DNA from: Clostridium sp.
Lineage (GTDB): Bacteria; Bacillota; Clostridia; Acetivibrionales; Acetivibrionaceae
Assembly (NCBI GenBank): GCA_012798835.1
Contig: JAAZML010000150.1
Coordinates: 1 to 42,272, forward strand
Reading direction: 5' to 3'
Length of the DNA stretch: 42,272 bases
Shown here: in pieces, positions 25,270-34,829 of the stretch
Position numbering within the stretch: the first letter of the stretch is position 1
Layout of the letters: each line of letters opens with the position of its first letter
Notes under the pieces: model-generated
The model's input: only the letters and a program-made list of their open reading frames with translations
Told to the model about the DNA's origin: nothing
Databases searched by the model: none
Position numbers and translations under genes: made by a program

Positions 25270-28200
25270 TCACTCGACAAATATAATATAAGCATATCCC
25301 GTTTCACTGCTGTCGTTTGTTATGATTCTCACTTTATCCCCCTTTTTTAGATCAGTGGGTTTTATAATATTATCACGCTTTATTATGATACTGTTTTGAA
25401 GAATGCTAAATTCGGATTCTTCGCTATCCACCCATATAAAGGTCTCTGGATCATATCTTTTTATATCCAGTAATCTTATTCCCGCAGGTTTTTTTGTTTC
25501 TCCCTCATCTCTATCCGTCGCTGCACCGGCTCCGCCACCTCCAGCTGTTTCTTGTATAATATCACATATTTCCCCCTTTATGTTGATATTACCATAGGGT
25601 GTTGTACTTATCAATACTGCCTCCGTACCTTCTGCAATTATATAAACCGTCCTACCCTTAAACCCTTCGTCCCCGCGGTCTGTAAAATCCCTTTGACCTA
25701 CCACACCATCGTCATCTAAAATCCTTGTATCATATGTTATTTCAAAGCTTTTTGGTGTATTAAAATAGCTCCAATCGGGCATACCCAGTTCAGAAAACGA
25801 TTCCACTGTAAAGCTTTCATTTGGCTTTATAGCATTTATCCTTCCCCGATAGATTCTGAGGCGTTTTGTTGATATTTTTTCACTTATTTGTATCACGCCC
25901 GCATAGTATTCTCCATCTTTGTAACTTCTGCTAGCGGCTACAAAAGCGTGATCCTCTGCGTTTATACTCCCGCCTGTAACCAATCTGTTATCTTTTACTA
26001 TGATTGTACCCCCATCATAATGAATATTTCTATATTCGTTGCCAAGGGTAATTGCGCCTTCTTTGCCTCCTGTGGATGCGGATATAATATCGTCGAAAAC
26101 AGGTGTCCAGTTATCATCGGTATTTTTAAAGGATACAAACACCGCTCTTTCTTTTCCACTATAATCTTTTTCAACCGCAATATAAGCAGGCCTATTTTTC
26201 AAAAGCCCTTTCACGACCTGTGGCTCTAACTCTTCAATACCGGAAATAAACCTGCTATCTTCCGCAAGCCCTAAAGTAGTAAAACCTTTTTGCTCAATTC
26301 TTTCCCATTTGCCACTACCGAGCTTCTCCATATTTTTTAATAATAGCTTTCCAAAAACATAATCAAAATCCGAAATAATTCCCCGGTAAATATTTGTGAT
26401 AAAGCGTTCATCGCCTTCAATTGTAATTTTCTTTAGAGCTGTATTTTTATCTGTGACATTGAGAAGAAGCTTGATTCTATCCCCATCCCTCAGGGTATTA
26501 TAATCCACAAGTTTCCCTTCCAATTCCACCGGAACATCCCCTTGGACACGGATAACCTGCTGCACCCCCTCATCATAGGCCACATTGATGAGATCGGAAT
26601 TTTTAGATATTACCTTTCCGTGTTTTACGATATAATTATCAACAGCGCTTATAATCTCAATTTCACCCTTTTCACTCAACTTTATATAAGCAGAATCCCC
26701 ATTTTCTATTTCCTCAAGGGTTGAACTTGTGTTGTTTTTATATACTGTAATGCTTTTAGGGTTTGCGTAATTATATGTCTTAGTTCTCTTTCCAGGGCTT
26801 TCCTGGCTTGTGAATTCACTGTTATACAAGGTTATATACCCTAAATGTGGGTTATTATCCTCAACTATACCGCCTATAACCCCTTGATCTTTGAGCCTTA
26901 ATTCCAAGGTTTCTACTGAAAATATAATATTATCCCTTATGGATAAAATAACCTCCATATTGGGCAAAATATCTGTTATATCAGATTTTACGCCCCCGAT
27001 AAACACGTCTGCACTGCTGCTGTAAACACAGCTTATCTCACCATCCCCATCCTGTCCTATGAAGGGGTCAATATCTCCCATGTCTGTGACGGGGTATTCA
27101 ATATCAAAAAACCCCGCTGCCCTGATTATGTTGTTTTCAAAATCTATATCATTTATTTGGGCAACAATATATTTCGTATCCGATGTATTTGATAATACCT
27201 TAATGTATTTTATGCGTTTATCTTTTGAGGCTATGTACTCAATCCTGTCACCCTTTTCAAGGCAGGAACTATCCTTTAGCAAACCATCTTTATAAACAAT
27301 CAAATCAGCCCCTTGGGAGCTCAATTTTTGATCTTCCAACTCGTTTTTGTATTGTTCTGAATTGTTATAGAGCTCTGTTATTATCTCATGCAATTTACCA
27401 TTACTGTTTCTTATATTAAAGGTTTTAAGATATCTGCTTTGCTGCTGGGTTAAGTCAACTGCCCTCTTGATTTCTTCTATAGTACCGATATATTTTTCGC
27501 AATCAAGTAACGGAAGTATCTTGAAATCGGCATTTTTTATTATCTGTGCAAGTTGCTCACGGGTAACATGACCCGTTGGCCTGAAATAACCATTACCTTC
27601 GCCGTTCATTATATTTTCTACCAGCACCGTTTCGATATAAGGTATTTTATGCGGATCCGCATCCATCCAATCTCTGAAATTATTAAATATCTTTTGTTGC
27701 CCATATATTGGTTCGAGATCTAGTACCGACGAAATCCAATAAGCCAACTCCTGTCTTTGGGCAGGTGCCCTTCTGTTAAAAAAATCCCTATTCGTAATAT
27801 CCTGATTGGAGCTAAAAGCATCCTCTAGATCCTTTGCACTTATTAACCCTTCATTGGCCGCAAGTTGTAGATATCCATCTGACCACATAGCCAGAGCATT
27901 GGTGTTCTTTTCCTCCCTGCTCCTCATATTGTCTATAATTTCCGCCATCATCTGTGCATCGGTTTCCCTTCCCGCCGCCCTGTAGATAATTGCAATTGCC
28001 TCTTCCTTTGTTACACCATTTGTACGGCCAAATATACCATTTCCATAGCCCTTTACTATTTCTAGGGCCCCAACTTCATAAATTGCTTCTCTCGCCCATG
28101 TCCCCGGAGCTTTAACATCGGAGAAATCAATGTTTTTAAGTAAAGCCGGCGCACCCTCCATACCATAAAATACCTTTTCCGTTTCCTGCATAGAGTAGAC

Positions 28201-28290
28201 AGATATACAAAAAGTAAAAGGTATAATAAATAGTAATATTTTAGCCATGGATGCTCCAATTTTTTTTATCCTCGAATATTTTTTTTTCAT
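25270..28290 (-). CDS. Large SLH-domain surface protein (N-terminal SLH modules)
   Basis: 1006 aa. A basic N-terminus and hydrophobic core (about 1-33) form a signal peptide; an internal ATG at 28248 has a better ribosome site (GGAG, 5 nt) and would also leave a signal peptide, so the exact start is open. Three SLH modules at about 52-265 (TWAREAIYEVGALEIVKGYG, MWSDGYLQLAANEGLI, IPYIETVLVENIMNGEGNGY). The remaining 700 residues look like repeated small beta-rich units with turns such as GDRIEYIASKD, GDRIKLLLNV and GDKVRIITN, with a Gly-rich linker near 905-915. No enzyme motif seen. First gene of the SLH/SLH/S41 protease cluster; probably a structural or adhesive surface protein. Confidence 0.85.
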   Translation of the reverse strand: MKKKYSRIKKIGASMAKILLFIIPFTFCISVYSMQETEKVFYGMEGAPALLKNIDFSDVKAPGTWAREAIYEVGALEIVKGYGNGIFGRTNGVTKEEAIAIIYRAAGRETDAQMMAEIIDNMRSREEKNTNALAMWSDGYLQLAANEGLISAKDLEDAFSSNQDITNRDFFNRRAPAQRQELAYWISSVLDLEPIYGQQKIFNNFRDWMDADPHKIPYIETVLVENIMNGEGNGYFRPTGHVTREQLAQIIKNADFKILPLLDCEKYIGTIEEIKRAVDLTQQQSRYLKTFNIRNSNGKLHEIITELYNNSEQYKNELEDQKLSSQGADLIVYKDGLLKDSSCLEKGDRIEYIASKDKRIKYIKVLSNTSDTKYIVAQINDIDFENNIIRAAGFFDIEYPVTDMGDIDPFIGQDGDGEISCVYSSSADVFIGGVKSDITDILPNMEVILSIRDNIIFSVETLELRLKDQGVIGGIVEDNNPHLGYITLYNSEFTSQESPGKRTKTYNYANPKSITVYKNNTSSTLEEIENGDSAYIKLSEKGEIEIISAVDNYIVKHGKVISKNSDLINVAYDEGVQQVIRVQGDVPVELEGKLVDYNTLRDGDRIKLLLNVTDKNTALKKITIEGDERFITNIYRGIISDFDYVFGKLLLKNMEKLGSGKWERIEQKGFTTLGLAEDSRFISGIEELEPQVVKGLLKNRPAYIAVEKDYSGKERAVFVSFKNTDDNWTPVFDDIISASTGGKEGAITLGNEYRNIHYDGGTIIVKDNRLVTGGSINAEDHAFVAASRSYKDGEYYAGVIQISEKISTKRLRIYRGRINAIKPNESFTVESFSELGMPDWSYFNTPKSFEITYDTRILDDDGVVGQRDFTDRGDEGFKGRTVYIIAEGTEAVLISTTPYGNINIKGEICDIIQETAGGGGAGAATDRDEGETKKPAGIRLLDIKRYDPETFIWVDSEESEFSILQNSIIIKRDNIIKPTDLKKGDKVRIITNDSSETGYAYIIFVE

Positions 28291-28402
28291 ATTTATATCA
28301 TTGCCCCCCGATTCAGACTTCTTTTAGTTTCCTTCCTTTGGATATAACCCCATAAACTATGCGTCGTGGATATAAACATCTTCTACCCCCGGCGAAAAGC
28401 GC

Positions 28403-28441
28403 TAAAAAAATAATTAGCCGTATTTTATATCGGCTAATTAT
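28403..28441 (-). terminator. Terminator after the MBL-fold gene
   Basis: Perfect 11-bp stem ATAATTAGCCG (28410-28420) with CGGCTAATTAT (28431-28441) and a 10-nt loop, followed on the minus strand by seven T. The opposite side carries TAGTTTTTT, so it is potentially bidirectional. It lies 55 bp after the stop at 28496 and separates the argS region from the SLH cluster. Confidence 0.9.
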
Positions 28442-28495
28442 AGTTTTTTCATTATTGGCAAAAGTCTTTACAAGGGGGGAATGCCCCTAATATAC

Positions 28496-29137
28496 CTACT
28501 GAGTATAATTTAAGACCAAAACTTGCCTATCTCTTCCTATTTTATCTTTAGTAAGCATAATTTCCTGCTTATTGGTGTGTTCCCATTTGCCCATTTTCTC
28601 TAAAAACTTATCTGCACTATCCAGCTCAAATGAAAGTGCCGGGGTTTTGTAGTGCATTGGGATCACAACAGAAGGCCCTATAAGTTCAACTACCTCGTAG
28701 GCCTCATTGTAGTCTATAGTATATATACCCCCTACAGGCACTAGCAAGATATCGACCTTACCTATTTCTTCTAACTGCTTCCGATTTAAAACATGACCTA
28801 GATCCCCTAAATGGCAAATATTTATATTGTCAATGCCAAATTTAAAAATGTAATTTTTACCACGTTTTTTACCTTTGCATTCATCGTGGAAGGACTCAAC
28901 GGATGTTACCTCGATATCCCCAATCCTTACCTTTCCGGCGCCTTTTATGTGCTTAGCATCGCCTTTAATAATGCTTATATTATTATGATCGTAATGTTCA
29001 TGACTTGTAGATACAATTTCTGCTTCTATGGCTTCCACTCTGTATCCTACGGTCTCATCAAAGGGATCTGTAACTATTCGGGTCCCTTCTTGGGATGTTA
29101 AAAGAAAACATGAGTGGCCCAGCCATTTGATAGTCAT
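28496..29137 (-). CDS. MBL-fold metal-dependent hydrolase (UPF0173/YtkL-like)
   Basis: 213 aa. The metallo-beta-lactamase fold is shown by WLGHSCFLL at the N-terminus, the zinc motif H46-E-H48-Y-D50-H51 in STSHEHYDHN, HLGDLGH in the middle and a later IPMHYKT His. It matches small cytoplasmic hydrolases of the UPF0173 type, whose substrates are largely unknown. It is 57 bp downstream of argS and followed by a strong terminator, so it may be the last gene of the ddl-murI-DUF1934-argS transcript, although the role need not be linked. Confidence 0.87.
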   Translation of the reverse strand: MTIKWLGHSCFLLTSQEGTRIVTDPFDETVGYRVEAIEAEIVSTSHEHYDHNNISIIKGDAKHIKGAGKVRIGDIEVTSVESFHDECKGKKRGKNYIFKFGIDNINICHLGDLGHVLNRKQLEEIGKVDILLVPVGGIYTIDYNEAYEVVELIGPSVVIPMHYKTPALSFELDSADKFLEKMGKWEHTNKQEIMLTKDKIGRDRQVLVLNYTQ

Positions 29138-29194
29138 AATTCATCCTCCTTTATGATTTTTTGAATTAATTGTAAGGCGTTGAGGGTAAACTTA

Positions 29195-30907
29195 TCACTC
29201 CTCAAAACATTTATACATTTTCTCGGGGGCTTCTATACTCAATAAATTAAGAACGTTTTTAATGACAATTCTTGTGCTGTCCACAAGTATCATCCTTGCT
29301 TCCATAAGCTCTTTATCCTTGCCCTTTACCTTGCATGAATTGTAAAAGCTATGGAAACTTGATGCCAATTCACAAACATACCTTGTAAGTCTGCTTGGCT
29401 CAAGGGTCTTTGCAGAGATCCTTACCTCTTCTGGAAATGCTGCCAGACTTTTCATTAGATCTATTTCCTCGGGTTTTGTTAGTAATGTCAGTTTGACAGA
29501 GCCAATATTTGGAACCCTGTAACCATCGCTTTTTAAAAGGTTCAACATACTGCATATCCTGGCATGAGCATACTGAACATAAAAAACTGGATTATCCTTT
29601 GATTCTTCCACTGCCAAATCCAAATCAAAATCTAGGTGATTGCCTGAGGCCTTCGTGTTGAAGAAAAATCTTGCGGCATCCCTGCCTACCTCCTCCAATA
29701 AATCCACCAAGGATATGGCCTTCCCCGTCCGCTTTGACATACGTGCTATCTCGCCATTTCTATAGAGCCTTACCAACTGAAAAAGTACTATGTCCAGCCT
29801 TTCAGGGGCGACCCCCAAAGCTTTCATAGCACACTGCATTCTTTCCACATGCCCGTGGTGATCTGCACCCAAAAGGTTTATCACCCAATCAAAACCGCGC
29901 TTTTCGAATTTATTCCTATGGTAGGCTATATCGGATGCAAAATAGGTTGGGGTGCCGTTGTTTCTGACGAGTACCTCATCCTTGTCCGCTCCAAATTTTG
30001 TGGATTTAAACCATATAGCCCCATCCCTTTCTTCTGTGTGTCCCTTTTCCTGTAGAAAATTGAGTGTTTCCTGAATTTGTCCCCCATCATAAAGAGATTG
30101 CTCCGAAAACCAAACATCAAACTTGATGCCATAGCTTTCAAGACCATTTTTAATCTCCTGTATATTTTTGGGGAGAACGTATTCAGCGAGTATTCTACGC
30201 CTTTCGCTGCTTTTAACATCAATAAGTTTGTCTCCATTTTCCCCAATATAAGCCCGTACATGCTCTATAATATCATCGCCGTGATAGCCATCCTCAGGAA
30301 ATTCCACGGCATCCTCGCCTTTTAAAAGCTGGATATACCTTGCTTCAAGGGAAGACCCAAACTTTTCGATCTGATTGCCTGCATCATTTACGTAGTATTC
30401 TCTTGTCACATCATAGCCGGCATTTTCCAAAACACTGGCTATGCAATCACCTAGTGCACCGCCTCTTGCATTACCCATATGGAGAGGACCCGTCGGGTTG
30501 GCACTTACAAATTCCACCATGACTTTTTGCCCATTGCCAACATTTATTTTACCGTAGTCCTCTCCCCTCTTTTGAATAATTTTTAAAGCATCGTAAAGCC
30601 ATTGGTTTCCCAGAAAAAAGTTTATAAAACCCGGGCCAGCCACTTCTAGCCTTTCGATGTATGTATTTTCTAATTTCATATTCTCAATGATAATTTCTGC
30701 TACCTGCCTGGGTGCTTTTCTCACAACTTTTGCAGCCTGCATGGCTATATTAGTAGAAAAATCACCGTGATTAGTGTCTTTTGGGATCTCAACAATTAAT
30801 TTGTCTATGTTAAATTCACAAATCTGTCCATTCCTTGATGCCGTTTGTATTGAATCCCTGACTGTTGCATCAATTTGCTGCTTTATAGTCTCCAAGAGAT
30901 TTGTCAT
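29195..30907 (-). CDS. argS: Arginyl-tRNA synthetase
   Basis: 570 aa from the ATG at 30907 (MTNLLETIKQQ), the normal start and length; the frame is open 20 codons further but overlaps the preceding gene. The N-terminal additional domain (1-100) is followed by the class I signature ANPTGPLHMGNARGGALGD (HMGN replacing HIGH), RMSKRTGKAISLVDLLEEVG as the KMSKS-like loop, and the anticodon-binding domain at about 445-570 (YAHARICSML, SSFHSFYNSCKV). It charges tRNA-Arg in the cytoplasm. Its start lies inside the end of the DUF1934 gene (38-bp overlap), so translation is coupled. The ywiB(DUF1934)-argS pairing is also known in Bacillus. Confidence 0.96.
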   Translation of the reverse strand: MTNLLETIKQQIDATVRDSIQTASRNGQICEFNIDKLIVEIPKDTNHGDFSTNIAMQAAKVVRKAPRQVAEIIIENMKLENTYIERLEVAGPGFINFFLGNQWLYDALKIIQKRGEDYGKINVGNGQKVMVEFVSANPTGPLHMGNARGGALGDCIASVLENAGYDVTREYYVNDAGNQIEKFGSSLEARYIQLLKGEDAVEFPEDGYHGDDIIEHVRAYIGENGDKLIDVKSSERRRILAEYVLPKNIQEIKNGLESYGIKFDVWFSEQSLYDGGQIQETLNFLQEKGHTEERDGAIWFKSTKFGADKDEVLVRNNGTPTYFASDIAYHRNKFEKRGFDWVINLLGADHHGHVERMQCAMKALGVAPERLDIVLFQLVRLYRNGEIARMSKRTGKAISLVDLLEEVGRDAARFFFNTKASGNHLDFDLDLAVEESKDNPVFYVQYAHARICSMLNLLKSDGYRVPNIGSVKLTLLTKPEEIDLMKSLAAFPEEVRISAKTLEPSRLTRYVCELASSFHSFYNSCKVKGKDKELMEARMILVDSTRIVIKNVLNLLSIEAPEKMYKCFEE

Positions 30908-31337
30908 CAAATTGCCCTGCCTCTCTAATAAACATATGAAAATCATTTTCGCCACTTTTATTATCATCTATTTCAAGCTTATAATCAACCTTTATTTCGC
31001 CGCCCCCATCATCAACATCTATCGAAACTAAGCGGGTGGTGATCTTCATGGTAAAGGTTCCGTGTCTGGTATCATAATACGATAGATGGTTCTGTCCCTG
31101 CTCGAAAATAAACTGGGTATTAACCGAACCAAATCTCATCAATGTAACCACCCCATCAGAAATCTTTAGGGTAGTTGTAGTACCCTCCATACCCGTAACC
31201 TCGCTCTCCTTGTAAGTCACATAATAGGCGTTGCCTTTTTTGTAATATTTACCTTCTGTCACTAGCTCCAGCTTATTTTTGTCCTTATTTGCAGAAGTCT
31301 GAATCCCTCTCACTGAAATAATAACATTTTTATTCAT
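30870..31337 (-). CDS. DUF1934 protein (YwiB-like)
   Basis: 155 aa from the ATG at 31337, which has GGAGG 10 nt upstream and gives the usual family start (MNKNVIISVRGIQTS) and length. The frame is open for 40 more codons up to the murI stop, but this has no ribosome site. The predicted fold is a calycin-like beta-barrel, as reported for the family: alternating hydrophobic strands such as TTLKISDGVVTLMRFG and HGTFTMKITTRLVSID. Its function is unknown. It sits between murI and argS, overlapping argS by 38 bp, which mirrors the ywiB-argS order elsewhere in Firmicutes. Confidence 0.85.
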   Translation of the reverse strand: MNKNVIISVRGIQTSANKDKNKLELVTEGKYYKKGNAYYVTYKESEVTGMEGTTTTLKISDGVVTLMRFGSVNTQFIFEQGQNHLSYYDTRHGTFTMKITTRLVSIDVDDGGGEIKVDYKLEIDDNKSGENDFHMFIREAGQFDDKSLGDYKAAN

Positions 31338-31453
31338 AAAAACACCGCCTCCATTTTTGGTGGGGATATAAGCCCCCCCCTTACTTTTTAAATACTTTCC
31401 TGCTTTCCCGAGTGCATTTGATTCTTCCACGATCCAACCGATTGCTGGTTTTA

Positions 31454-32260
31454 TCAATATCTTTCAATATCAACCTTTTCAGCAGAACGTATTTTTTTGT
31501 TCAAAATGGAATTGCCCAGAGATTCAAACTTTTCAACGCTGTCGCTTGTATAGTACCTGTGTACAGGTGCTATTCCTTTATCTCTTCCATAATTATTTTT
31601 GCTTATCACCTCCTTAACAGCTTTCGCAGCCTCTAGGGCTGAATTAACCAGTTTAACACCATCACCCATAACCTTTGCTATAGTATTATGCAAAAGGGGG
31701 TAGTGGGTACAGCCCAACACCAAGGTGTCGATCCCCTTTTCCTTTAAGGACAGAAGATATTCTTCGGCAATTTTTTGTGCAATATTATTTTCCCACCAAC
31801 CCTCCTCAGCCAACGGTACAAACATAGGACAAGCCTTTTGATAAACTTCAATGGTGGGTTCTATTTTATTAATGGCCCTTTCATAAACTCCACTATCCAC
31901 CGTTGCAACCGTCCCGATTACCCCAACCTTTTTGTTGACTGTTGCTCTGACAGCGCTAATAGAACCTGGCTTTATGACCTCCACCACCGGGATATCGAAA
32001 CTACGCTTTACCATGTCAATACTGCATGCGCTGGCCGTATTACATGCGATTACAATCATCTTTATGTCTTGGTTTAAAAGAAACCTAATATCCTGAAATG
32101 TATATTTTATAATGATTTCTTTGGATTTTGTACCATAGGGCGATCTTCCGCTATCGCCAAAATATACTAAACTTTCCTCCGGAAGCAAGTTTTTTATTTC
32201 TTTTAGAACAGTAAGACCACCTAATCCAGAATCAAAAATCCCGATCGGTCTATTATCCAT
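31454..32260 (-). CDS. murI: Glutamate racemase
   Basis: 268 aa from the ATG at 32260, with GGGGGA about 8 nt upstream (a TTG five codons earlier lies in that ribosome site). Catalytic motifs are intact: GIFDSGLGGLTV with the Asp, IACNTASA with the first Cys, and LGCTHYPLL with the second Cys and His. It interconverts L- and D-glutamate, supplying D-Glu for peptidoglycan stem peptides. It lies 53 bp downstream of ddl, so two peptidoglycan precursor enzymes are paired, probably on one transcript with the long ddl leader. Confidence 0.96.
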   Translation of the reverse strand: MDNRPIGIFDSGLGGLTVLKEIKNLLPEESLVYFGDSGRSPYGTKSKEIIIKYTFQDIRFLLNQDIKMIVIACNTASACSIDMVKRSFDIPVVEVIKPGSISAVRATVNKKVGVIGTVATVDSGVYERAINKIEPTIEVYQKACPMFVPLAEEGWWENNIAQKIAEEYLLSLKEKGIDTLVLGCTHYPLLHNTIAKVMGDGVKLVNSALEAAKAVKEVISKNNYGRDKGIAPVHRYYTSDSVEKFESLGNSILNKKIRSAEKVDIERY

Positions 32261-32313
32261 AATATTTTCCCCCAAATATAGCTTGATTAAACTGTGAACC
32301 TATCGTAGGAGTT

Positions 32314-33432
32314 TTAGCTGTCGATTTGTCTTAAATTATCCTCGAATCTTTCAAATGCCAACTCTATTAGTTCGCCGATTAGTTCTTTATATGATATCCC
32401 CATTGCCTCCCACAGCATAGGATACATACTAATATCTGTAAAACCCGGCATGGTATTAATCTCATTTATGTAAATCTGCCCATCCTCCCGGTCTACAAAA
32501 AAGTCGACCCTTGCAAGTCCCGAACAGTCTAAAGCCTTAAACCCGCTTATTGCATAGTTTCTTATATTTTCTACGCTGGCCATAGGCAAATCCGCCGGTA
32601 TTTTTATTTCAGAGTTATTGTCGATATACTTTGCCTTGTAATCATAAAACTCGTTCCCTGGAATTACCTCACCGACTAGGGATGCTCTGGGATCCTCGTT
32701 ACCCAAAATTGCACATTCAATTTCCCTGCCATTTATATATTCTTCTACAAGCACCTTCCGATCGTATTTTGCCGCCAAATTGAGTGCTTCTTCCAGTTCA
32801 TTTCTGTTGTGTGCCTTTTTAACGCCAACCGAAGAACCTGCGTTGGATGGCTTTACAAATACAGGATATCCTAGCTTCCCTTCGATTCTTCTAATTATGT
32901 TTTCTATATCCCTAGCCATTTCCCTCCTCGTAAAATAAAGGTAATCAGCTTGGGGTATACCGGCCTTCTCAAACATAATTTTTGCATAAATTTTATCCAT
33001 ACCTAGAGATGAACCCAATACCCCGCAACCTACATAGGGTATAGAAGCTAACTCAAAAAGCCCTTGAACTGTCCCGTCTTCCCCGTTACAGCCATGGAGC
33101 ACAGGAAAAACAACATCTATATTCTTTCCATTTACCTTTAAGTTGCCCTTCCCATCTAAAAAATTTGCAGGAGTTCCATAGTTCGCTACTGAAAGTGCGG
33201 GGTTGGTACTTTTATTAATTCCCAAAACTATATGCTCCCATTCCCCTGTAGGTATTTTATCGATCTCTCCGCTGTAGGTCAACCACTTTCCGTCCTTTGT
33301 AATCCCCACCGTAGATACCTCGTACTTTTCGTTGTCAATATTTTTTAGTATAGAGGCCGCCGATATCCTGGAGATTTCGTGTTCTGGCGAAGCCCCACCA
33401 AAAACAACCAGCACTCTTTTTCTATCCTTCAT
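32314..33432 (-). CDS. ddl: D-alanine--D-alanine ligase
   Basis: 372 aa. ATP-grasp enzyme: VLVVFGGASPEHEISRISA at the N-terminus, VFPVLHGCNGEDGTVQGLFE, KPSNAGSSVGVKKA, VEEYINGREIECAILGNE, and the magnesium/substrate site RVDFFVDREDGQIYINEINT with MPGFTDISMYP. The YDYKAKY segment, with Tyr in the omega loop, suggests a D-Ala-D-Ala product rather than D-Ala-D-Lac, by analogy with VanA-type enzymes. It makes the dipeptide added to the UDP-MurNAc tripeptide. GGGGAG precedes the ATG. The vanY-like carboxypeptidase elsewhere in the window acts on the product's terminal D-Ala. Confidence 0.96.
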   Translation of the reverse strand: MKDRKRVLVVFGGASPEHEISRISAASILKNIDNEKYEVSTVGITKDGKWLTYSGEIDKIPTGEWEHIVLGINKSTNPALSVANYGTPANFLDGKGNLKVNGKNIDVVFPVLHGCNGEDGTVQGLFELASIPYVGCGVLGSSLGMDKIYAKIMFEKAGIPQADYLYFTRREMARDIENIIRRIEGKLGYPVFVKPSNAGSSVGVKKAHNRNELEEALNLAAKYDRKVLVEEYINGREIECAILGNEDPRASLVGEVIPGNEFYDYKAKYIDNNSEIKIPADLPMASVENIRNYAISGFKALDCSGLARVDFFVDREDGQIYINEINTMPGFTDISMYPMLWEAMGISYKELIGELIELAFERFEDNLRQIDS

Positions 33433-33867
33433 AAGTATTCTCCCCTTATTGGACTATTTGCAATCTTTATTTTAGTACTGCACTATAATATACCAGTGGC
33501 CTACATCTGGACAAAATACCATATTTTCCACTTTTAGCGCAGCCCAACATTACACCGCAAGTTAGTCCCTATTATTTATATGCAAAGCACCAATAAATAT
33601 ATATTTCCTATCTTACTATTTAAGTACGATAACTTCAAGATTTGCACTAAAATATAATATGTTATTAATTTTCGTAAAATAAAATACAGGCAACCCTGTG
33701 AAAACCGAATACCCCCGAAAAGCTGTTAAGGTAATCTTTAAAAAATGTAAACCGGATCCCTGTAAAAAGGAATTTGATATGACATGCATGCATAACTATA
33801 GCACAATTTTATTATAGCATAAAAATTGTTTTATGTCTATATAGTTGCTATCCTTAGATGACACCCA
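33433..33867 (-). promoter_or_regulatory. Promoter and long leader of ddl with competing hairpins
   Basis: This 435-bp stretch has no credible gene. TAGACA (33839-33834) and TATAAT (33816-33811), 17 bp apart, predict a start near 33804 and a leader of about 370 nt. On the minus strand ACAGG-gttg-CCTGT (33699-33686) folds into a 5-bp hairpin followed by ATTTTATTTT, a weak terminator shape. An upstream TACAGG (33764-33759) can pair with the same CCTGTA (33690-33685), giving mutually exclusive structures as in an attenuator. A second promoter-like pair (TTGTCC/TATTAT) lies nearer ddl. No known riboswitch class is recognised. Confidence 0.4.
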
Positions 33868-34545
33868 TTATCTTACAGTATAATTCCCCAACTGCTGTAT
33901 TAGTTCTAGTATGAAAAAACTTCCGCAGGTGAAAGAAATAATAAGAAATACTGCTCCAACCCATCCGTAAGAACCAGTTGAAGCATTTTTGTCACTACCG
34001 TATAATTCCTCAGCCAACGCCTTTTGTTCGCTATAGGTTCTAAGTCCCCTTCTTTTCATCTCATCGAATAATTCATTGGGATCAATCTCCCCAGAAGAAG
34101 AACGCCTTGTTTTTTTGTTAACAACAAAGGTACCGGTTATCTTATCGTAAAGCATGCGCTTATCCTTACTAAAAGCAGCCAAGATGGAGAGTATAATATG
34201 AACCAGGTAAAGCGATAAAGCAATAATCTTTGTGAGGGATCTAAGTAATACCCTTATAAACTTATTGTTTTTATCGGTGGTCAATTCAATCCCTAGTAAA
34301 AGCTTTCCGGGTGTTGCCGCTAGTTTGGAGCTTAGGAATAAAACTTCGTAGATCAAAAACAATATTGCATATGTAAGATACAAAGCTACCGTTGATACAT
34401 ATTCCCCCTCCATAAAATCATTTATAGGCATTTGAAAATCGAAAAAGAAAATTAATATTAATAATACCCCCGAGTAAATGCCTGCCAAAATTATACTATC
34501 TAGAAAATAAGCCCAAAACCTGCTTGTTAATTTGCTTGTATTCAT
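33868..34545 (-). CDS. RDD-family membrane protein
   Basis: 225 aa. The N-terminal RDD domain has SRFWAYFLDSIILAGIYSG (Arg and Asp of the name), membrane segments near 15-35, 50-72 and 105-125, and ATPGKLLLGIELT. A cytoplasmic basic/acidic stretch (140-190) and a last hydrophobic segment (about 195-213) follow. RDD proteins are proposed transport-related membrane proteins, but the substrate is unknown here. GGGAG is 7 nt before ATG 34545. Gaps on both sides are long (284 bp upstream, 435 bp downstream), so it may be transcribed alone. Confidence 0.8.
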   Translation of the reverse strand: MNTSKLTSRFWAYFLDSIILAGIYSGVLLILIFFFDFQMPINDFMEGEYVSTVALYLTYAILFLIYEVLFLSSKLAATPGKLLLGIELTTDKNNKFIRVLLRSLTKIIALSLYLVHIILSILAAFSKDKRMLYDKITGTFVVNKKTRRSSSGEIDPNELFDEMKRRGLRTYSEQKALAEELYGSDKNASTGSYGWVGAVFLIISFTCGSFFILELIQQLGNYTVR

Positions 34546-34761
34546 ACCAAATCTCCCATACCTTATTAAAATATTATTAAATCCAAGCCGCTAAATCAAT
34601 GTACGTATTTTGCAATGTCAAAGGTCATTGTGGAGAGTTTATTGCAAAACAACCTGCTTAGCATGCCCGTTTATATTTATTTACATTATATCAGATAACA
34701 GCAGAAAGCACCATCAAAAAATCATTTTCAGGTCTTATTTTTATTCATATTTTTTATAAAA

Positions 34762-34808
34762 CAAAAAGGCTTAATAAAAACCCATTTTGCTATCCCAGTC
34801 TTTATTAA
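34762..34808 (-). terminator. Possible terminator after the GerMN gene
   Basis: TTAATAAA (34771-34778) and TTTATTAA (34801-34808) form an AT-only 8-bp stem with a 22-nt loop holding CCC/GGG; on the minus strand GCCTTTTTGTTTT follows. It is weak because the stem lacks G-C pairs. The rest of the 284-bp gap (34546-34829) shows no gene. Confidence 0.4.
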
Positions 34809-34829
34809 ACCCACATATAAAATATGTAC

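Noticed and set aside
31338-31457. Forty-codon N-terminal extension of the DUF1934 protein, including a run of eight C
   Set aside because: The frame is open and begins with a TTG overlapping the murI stop, but a GGAGG sits right before ATG 31337, which gives the standard family start. I saw no evidence for slippage in the C-run.
33433-33867. Known riboswitch (c-di-GMP-I, T-box or cobalamin) in front of ddl
   Set aside because: GGCAACCC and other short matches are present, but none of the invariant cores of these classes (for example the T-box GGTGG element) could be found.
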